Source: Cephalopachus bancanus | Lineage: Eukaryota; Chordata; Mammalia; Primates; Tarsiidae | NCBI GenBank assembly: GCA_027257055.1 | Contig: JAPVLO010000001.1 | Span: forward strand, 12,299,501-12,363,500 | Direction: 5' to 3' | Length of the DNA stretch: 64,000 bases | Shown: piece after piece, positions 58,781-64,000 of the stretch | Layout of the letters: each line of letters begins with the position of its first letter | How positions within the stretch are numbered: the stretch's first letter is position 1 | Notes under the pieces: model-generated | Told to the model about the DNA's origin: nothing | The model's database searches: none | Seen by the model: the letters and a program-made list of their open reading frames with translations, nothing else | Position numbers and translations under genes: made by a program

Positions 58781-60139
58781 AGATAAAAGAAGATATAAAT
58801 AAACATCTTCCCTCTCCCCCACTATCTCCTCCCAAACACATATCTGCTTTCAGACAAGGCCTCAGATACTCTATGATTGGTCTGAACTTGAGTTTAAGTG
58901 GCTTTTATGCAAATGTAATTTCTAGGGCAGAAATTGCAAACTGGCAAATCATGGCAAATTTAACAGAGCCCATCGGTTTTCCGTGAACAACATTCCTTTC
59001 TGATGTGTACATTGTGCAATGATGAAATCAAGGTAAAGAAAAAAATTAATAAAGTAAACTTCCTTTCTGGTTAGGTAGCTCCTGCATCAAGCACGTGACT
59101 TTACCTGACTTCCTGTGACGGGCTGCTGGAGTTGGCAGCCCCATTCTCTGTTGCCTCATGTTCCTATGCACAGACAGCAGGTGCAGAGTCAGGGATGCTC
59201 CAGGCACAGGGCTCTATTCTTTTTGACACTTTACCTGGATTCTTTTATGGCTCATACATCCTTCCTGACCTATGAAGGCACTTGCATTTTTCTTTTGTAT
59301 CCAGTGAGTCTGCTGTTTGCACAAGACAAAAGAAGAGCCCTCACCTCCAGAAACGGTGTTACACTGAGCACCTTTTAAGAGTCAGATAATTCAGTTAATA
59401 TTATTTCATTTAATTCTCACAATAACCCAGTAAGGAAGTCATCATTGTCTTTTATGCTTCAGATAAAAATAACAACAAAACAAAACAAACTCAGATCTTA
59501 TTCCAGGGTGTAGGACACTGTGTTTACACACAGGAGTAGCTGTGGTTTACTAATCTAATGGGGTATAAGTTAGTTACATATCAAATTACTGAGATTTATT
59601 GGCTTCTGTAATCTTGTGATTCAATACTTCTGAAATCTTGTAATTCAATTCTTGAATATTATTAATTTACTCAAAACTTTTCCTTTTCGTGCCATTTCAT
59701 TCCAGAATCCAGTGCAGTTGTCTCTCTGTGCTATACACACGAAACAAAGAGTTGTTGATGTCTATTCTGTGATAAGAGAGTCAGATATAGGAAGTATTTT
59801 AATTCTGAAAAGGATATAAGTTATTGTAAATGTGTGAGTCGTGTCATTAATGATTTGTTAACTTCATGGAACTTTCTCAACAAGAATTATCTGGACATAG
59901 AGAAGATGCAGCCAGAGCTTGCATGGGAAAACGTGGAGAGACCAAGATAAGTTGAGTCTAATCTCAAGCAAATGAGCCTGGCGCATTTTGTCATGAAAAT
60001 GGAGCCTTTACCTCGGTATCCAAGAAAATACTTGGAGTGCAATGGGATTGTATGTTGTATGAATGAAACTATGGAAATGAGGGCCTTGTGTTTAGCCCTT
60101 GAGCAGAAAGCAGTACGTCGGGGAACCTTTATGATAGTG
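58781..60139. other. unassigned stretch with a MIR trace
   Basis: No gene. At about 59385-59475 TTCATTTAATTCTCACAATAACCC resembles the MIR 3' region. Confidence 0.4.
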
Positions 60140-60154
60140 AATGAAATAACTTTT

Positions 60155-60325
60155 TTTGTGTGGTTTTTTTTTTTTGAGTTGGAGTCTCACTCCGTCACCC
60201 AGGCTGGAGAGCAGTGGCACACTCATGGCCACCCCAGCGTCGACCTGCTGGGCTCTGGCGATCCTTCCACCTCAGCCTTTCAAGGAGCCAGAGCCACAGG
60301 CACACGCCAGCTAATTTTTTGATTT
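60155..60325 (-). mobile_element. Alu right monomer only, with target duplication
   Basis: T run, GAGTTGGAGTCTCACTCCGT, right monomer, then CAGCTAATTTTTTGATT of the inter-monomer linker, where it stops. The perfect 15-bp target duplication AATGAAATAACTTTT at 60140-60154 and 60326-60340 shows that a half-element was inserted as such. Confidence 0.93.
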
Positions 60326-60357
60326 AATGAAATAACTTTTAAAATCAAATACCAATG

Positions 60358-60750
60358 TCTTTTTTAATTTTTATTTTAAAGATGTGGGGTGCAATTCAGG
60401 GTTAGGTATGCAAATGTTAATTATGCAGGTACCCTTGTGGATGAGATGTGCTCCTCTCCTTCCTGGCAGTTTTCCTCACCTGTCAGGTCCACTCCCCTTC
60501 TCCTTGTGATTTTCTGCTACTACCAATCCCTTTCTTATAGTATTATGATAATTGTTCAAGGTCTACTTATGAGTGAGAACATGTGGTACTCTGTTCTCTG
60601 TTTCTGTGATAGATCACTGAGGATGATAGACTCTAAATCCATGCAAGTTGCTGCGAAGTCCATATGTTTATCCCTCTTTATGGCTGCATAATATTCCATT
60701 TTCTTAAATCCTTTACTGCTAACTCCATCATCATTCTATTGGACATGGCC
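60358..60750 (-). mobile_element. 5'-truncated L1 3' end
   Basis: Antisense L1: T-rich start, GATGTGGGGTGCAATTCAGG, GCAGGTACCCTTGTGGATG, GTGAGAACATGTGGTACTC (end of ORF2) and ATGGCTGCATAATATTCC. The longest of the four copies sharing this 3' UTR. Confidence 0.82.
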
Positions 60751-60818
60751 TGCAGCCATCCACAAGAGACTCATGCTTTACTCACCTACCTGGAGTCAGT
60801 TTCTCTCTTGTTTGAGTT

Positions 60819-60846
60819 GGGGGGGGTGATGCATAACCCCCCCCCC
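60819..60846. repeat. G8-N10-C10 hairpin
   Basis: Eight G, the loop TGATGCATAA, then ten C. The C run coincides with the expected left terminal repeat of the mariner-type element that starts here, which in the other copy reads GGGGGACCCCCCAA. Confidence 0.8.
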
Positions 60847-61641
60847 AAAACAAACAAACAAAATTATCTGTTGAAAGCCTGGCCCGTTGTATTTCTGGTT
60901 TCCCCTGCTAAGTAAGTATTCTAGGAACCCGTTGTCATCAGTGTACCAGCCAGTAGTGAGGTTGTTTTTTGTTTTATTTCTTTTATTTTAGATTCTTTCA
61001 GTGCGTTTGCCCATTTCATGATGGGTGATTTACAAACTCACCTGCCCACACCACACTGAGGGAACAGCAGTTTTTGACCAAAAACATCATGACCCCCGTA
61101 CCCTACCTCCCTATTCACCAGATCTTGCCCTGATGAAAGAAGTCCTCAAAGGGGAATATTTTGCTGATGTGGAAGAGGTAAAACAGCTAGAGCACTAAAA
61201 CTGTTTGAGCAAAGGAAAAGGCATCTTGATGGATGAATTGCATCAAATGGAGAGTACTTTGAAGGCAAATGAAGTTTAAGCATGTAAGCATAAATGCACA
61301 CTTTTTAATAAATAAGTAAATAATAATAATAATTTTTTGAGTTGGAGTCTCACTCCATTGCCCAGATGGCAGTGCAGTGGCAGCTCCTGGCCACCGCAGC
61401 CTCGACCTGCTGGGCTCCGGCGATCCTTCCACCTCAGCCTTCCAAGTAGCCGGAATTACAGGCACGTGCTACCATGCCCGGCTGATCTTTTGATTTATTG
61501 TAGAGATGAGGGCTCACCAAGTTGCCCAGGCGGGTCTCAAACCCGCGGGCTCAGGCAATCCACTCACCCTGGCCTCCCAAAGCACTGGGATTACAGACTG
61601 AGCCACCAAGCCCGGCCAAATTATGTTTTTTGAGGGTCCCC
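60830..61641 (+). mobile_element. mariner-type DNA transposon, internally deleted, family B copy 2
   Basis: The interior matches the antisense element at 32289-32857: GGTTTCCCCTGCTAAGT, TTCTAGGAACCC, CAGTGTACC, GATTCTTTCAGTGCG, and a transposase remnant around CTCCCTATTCACCAGATC (the YSPDL block). The right terminal repeat is TGAGGGTCCCC near 61641. The left terminus is degenerate. An Alu occupies 61333-61617. Without it about 530 bp remain. Confidence 0.7.
61333..61617 (-). mobile_element. full-length Alu, lineage-specific, antisense, inside mariner
   Basis: GAGTTGGAGTCTCACTCCAT, GTCTCAAACCCGCGGGCTC, final AAGCCCGGCC. Inserted in the AT-rich 3' part of the mariner-type element, so it is younger than that element. 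Confidence 0.93.
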
Positions 61642-62161
61642 TTGTAAGCTTTTGCTTAGCCTTAGCAACTTTATAGCAAAAATATGCTTAAATGTGTCTC
61701 TTAACATGTTTCCTATGTGAAGCCTTTCTCATATACCAAGACTCCGCAACAACTTCCCAAGAGGCATCTCTAGTTTCAAATTCAACCATGGCTTAGCTTT
61801 CATAGTAATCAATGTTAAAACCAAACCACCCCCCTGCTTCAGAGCCTTTGATGACTCCACATTTCCTAAAAATTAAATCCCAAGTTCTTTGCTCAGCAAG
61901 GAGAAGAGATATCTACCCACTGCCCAGCCTTCTTTCTGCTTCTCTCTTCCTCACACTTGATGTACCATCAGTGACTGATTGTTTCTAGGTTCCCAACACA
62001 AATTATTTGCCCCTTAGCTCGCCTTAGCCCCTGTCCATTATGCAGTTGATCATTGTCATCCTTCGAAAATCAATTTATCCCACCATTCAGAAAAATATGA
62101 TGGCTGTACCTGTTTCCTGCTTGGATTGTGTTTCATTTCCATGATTCTGAAACAACCCAGA
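61642..62161. other. unassigned stretch
   Basis: No gene. Some L2-like C+T-rich text (GTTCTTTGCTCAGCAAGGAG) but not assignable. Confidence 0.35.
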
Positions 62162-62298
62162 CGTGTGTGTGTGTGTGTGTGTGTGTTCCACAAGTGACTC
62201 ACACTCCACTCACCTACCTCGAGCCAGTTTTGCTTCTTGTATACTCTTGCTCAGCCCTACAAACTACATACACACACACACGCACGCACACACACACG
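62162..62298. repeat. paired TG and CA microsatellites
   Basis: (TG)~12 at 62163-62186 and CA/GCA-type repeats at 62266-62298, an inverted pair separated by about 80 bp of unique sequence. Confidence 0.9.
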
Positions 62299-62397
62299 TA
62301 TATAAATTCTGACAGCACTAAATTCCAACTACACTGTCACATTCACGAAGGGTGGAATTCGAGTAGTGTCTTGTTGATTGTGAAATTCCCATATGAA

Positions 62398-62852
62398 ATA
62401 GGCAGACTAATCTTCCCTAAAGGTGTCCGTGTCCCAATCCCCAAAATATCCCCTCACATGACAAAAGGGACTTAGCAAATATGATTAATTTAGGAATCTT
62501 GAGATGGGGAGATTATGTTGGGTGATGTGTGCTCTCACATAATCTCAAATGTTTTAATAAGAGGGCAGGAGTGTCTGAGACAGAGAGCAATTAGAAGATT
62601 CCACCCCACTGGCTTTGACGAGGGCCCAGAAGCCGGGGAATGGAGGCCATTTCTAGAGGCTGGAGATGGCAAAGAAACAGTTTCCTCTGGATCTTCCAGA
62701 AGGAACATGGTACTGCAGATACTCTGGTTTTGTTTCTTCCTAGTAAAACATATTTTGGATCTTCCCTCTAGAAGTGTAAAGTAATACATTTATGGTGCCT
62801 TGAGGCGCTGTTTGTAATAATTTGTTACAATAACAATGGAAACCAATCAGAC
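62398..62852 (+). mobile_element. MLT1-like LTR
   Basis: CTAATCTTCCCTAAAGGTG, GACAAAAGGGACTTAGCAAA, GGAATCTTGAGATGGGGAG, CTAGAGGCTGGAGATGGC, TTCCAGAAGGAACATGG and a closing AATTTGTTACAATAACAATGG are MaLR LTR text in order. Sense orientation, no internal region. Confidence 0.78.
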
Positions 62853-63144
62853 ATATATAGGGAAGAGAGTATATATTTGTTGAGCAAATCATTAAATAAT
62901 AAAATTGAGCCATGATGGAGCTTATCAGATTTTATATTAAATGCTTGCATAAAAGTCAGGTTCCAGGGCATGGGGAGAAAATGATACTTAGTGGGGTGGT
63001 AGTAGTGGGGAGAGAGGTAGGACTGGTTCTGTTAGCTATCTGAGATGGACAACTTTTAGATTATAGAAATATAAAAACTGGAAAAAAGAAAATCAACTCA
63101 TTCTACCCTAGAAGATGTTGAAACGTAATTAAAGGCATTAAAAA
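62853..63144. other. unassigned stretch
   Basis: Nothing recognised. Confidence 0.4.
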
Positions 63145-63228
63145 ATCCAGGGCAACCCCTTTGGGTCCCCTCCCACTGTGGGAGATTTTCTGTCCTCTCA
63201 ATAAGTCCTGCTTTCAAAAAAAAAATCC
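63145..63228 (+). repeat. possible ERV LTR 3' end with A-run
   Basis: CCCTTTGGGTCCCCTCCCAC, GGGAGATTTTCTGTCCTC, TCAATAAGTCCTGCTTTC and an A run resemble the R-U5 end of an endogenous retroviral LTR. Only this fragment is visible; no gag, pol or env sequence is present. Confidence 0.3.
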
Positions 63229-64000
63229 CAAAATAATTGACTGAAAATTGAAGCTAATTTCGGTAATTATGTAAAGTAGAAGGAATACTAATGAATCCAA
63301 ATTTTCTGATCTGAACTTTGGTGCAGACTCCCTGGCCCCTCCATGGGCAAGATACTATGGAGTTCTGTCTTCAGGGAATCTCCCTAGCAGCAGGAACTGA
63401 ATCCAGGTCTATTTCATTTCCATGATGTCGAGAGAGCCAGCTGTCTGGCAGACCACACAACTGCCTTTGTGGACCCGTGGCCTGGATGGCAGACGGGCAA
63501 GAAGTGGAGTTTCTGAGAAATGCAAAGAGACGGTGGGTCTCGGAGACAGTGCAACCACTGGCGACACGATTCCTCACCCATCTGCTGTTGGACACAGCTG
63601 CTAGAGTGTTACTGCCCTGGCATCAGGCACTTGGCAGCTGTGCACAGAGTCTTGGAAAAAGCAACACTCTTTGCGATTGCCTGTGGTCCAAGCAACACTG
63701 GACTTTTGAGATTCTAACTTGAGTATCATTGGTGGGTAAAATGCAGAGCGTGCATGCTCCAGTAATGCCACGAACTCATCCTCCAAGAGAGATAGATGCT
63801 TTTCTTAGACTTAACACCTTGGGCCTGAATCTGGAGTCTTTTGTTCTTTAAGACAGCACAGAAATCGTTCTTCTTTCACCAACTAGAGTACAAACACAAT
63901 TAAAAATAGAAAAGCAAGCTGGCGATGTTAGATCTGCTCTTTGTATTCTGTCATGACTTTTAACTAAGGCAAATAATATTGAATCATTTATAGCACTTGG
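63229..64000. other. unassigned block, GC-richer at 63300-63720
   Basis: No assignable gene. The GC-richer segment 63300-63720 has overlapping open frames on both strands (to 81 codons) but no splice-flanked or conserved-looking frame that I can support. It could be an unrecognised LTR or regulatory sequence. Confidence 0.3.

Larger units (their letters stand above)
13463..64000 (+). other. inferred first intron or gene flank
   Basis: Inferred from the donor at 13463 and the absence of any recognisable coding exon, conserved frame with splice sites, or second CpG island in the remaining sequence. The content is typical of a long intron: interspersed repeats and unassigned AT-rich DNA. It is equally possible that a small untranslated exon lies here unseen. 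Confidence 0.3.

Noticed and set aside
63145..63228. An endogenous retrovirus provirus at the right end
   Set aside because: Only a short LTR-like 3' end is visible; no internal coding sequence follows or precedes it within the window.
1..64000. tRNA, rRNA, snRNA genes, CRISPR arrays or bacterial-type operons
   Set aside because: None seen. The Alu B-box resembles a pol III promoter but belongs to the SINEs, and no regularly spaced repeat array of CRISPR type exists.

Overview
The window looks like nuclear DNA from a primate. It is AT-rich, has no operons or compact genes, and is filled with dimeric 7SL-derived Alu elements, old L1/L2/MIR relics, MaLR LTRs and TcMar-type DNA transposons. Dimeric Alus are primate-specific. 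The youngest Alus here carry private changes: a head reading GGCTCGGTGGCTCAG, a GCGGGTTCGAGACCCGC B-box region and an ACTCCAACTC end before the A tail. They match neither the human AluS/Y pattern nor the lemur/galago pattern as I remember them, so I favour a tarsier. That is an inference, not a database result.

Layout. 1-12.8 kb is intergenic. It holds two young Alus, a candidate degraded retrocopy of an unidentified protein (about 1.4-2.05 kb), a short antisense L1 tail with a perfect 18-bp target duplication, an old L1 ORF2 relic (4.93-7.95 kb) split by an MLT1-like LTR, and a Tigger transposon (8.6-10.43 kb) into which a mariner-derived element has jumped at a TA. At 12.9-13.76 kb lies the only convincing gene-related feature: a CpG island with GC boxes, a strong G-quadruplex motif and a putative ATG-free first exon on the + strand ending in an ideal CAG|GTAAGG donor at 13462/13463. 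I see no coding exon in the rest of the window, so 13.46-64 kb is probably the start of a large first intron or flank of one gene. I cannot name the gene.

13.5-64 kb is intron-like or intergenic sequence: about 18 further Alus, an antisense L1M block (21.7-25.2 kb), L2 and MIR relics, MLT1-like LTRs, two mariner-type families with two copies each, a twin-primed L1 insertion (47.5-47.9 kb), a trimeric Alu (52.1-52.6 kb), several long microsatellites and an uninterrupted 186-bp polypyrimidine tract (47986-48171).

No CRISPR, operon, defence system or intact protein-coding gene is visible. The most unusual observations are: (i) a 65-bp segment identical between the interior of a young Alu (42882-42946) and a site 2.1 kb downstream (45012-45076), which looks like a templated insertion; (ii) a mariner-derived non-autonomous family in which the 3' end has been duplicated in inverted orientation, so both outer ends are 3' ends, found as two independently inserted copies; (iii) an L-R-R trimeric Alu; (iv) a textbook 5'-inverted L1. 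Repeat names and coordinates come from reading the sequence only; outer boundaries are good to about 5-20 bp where target duplications are visible and looser elsewhere.
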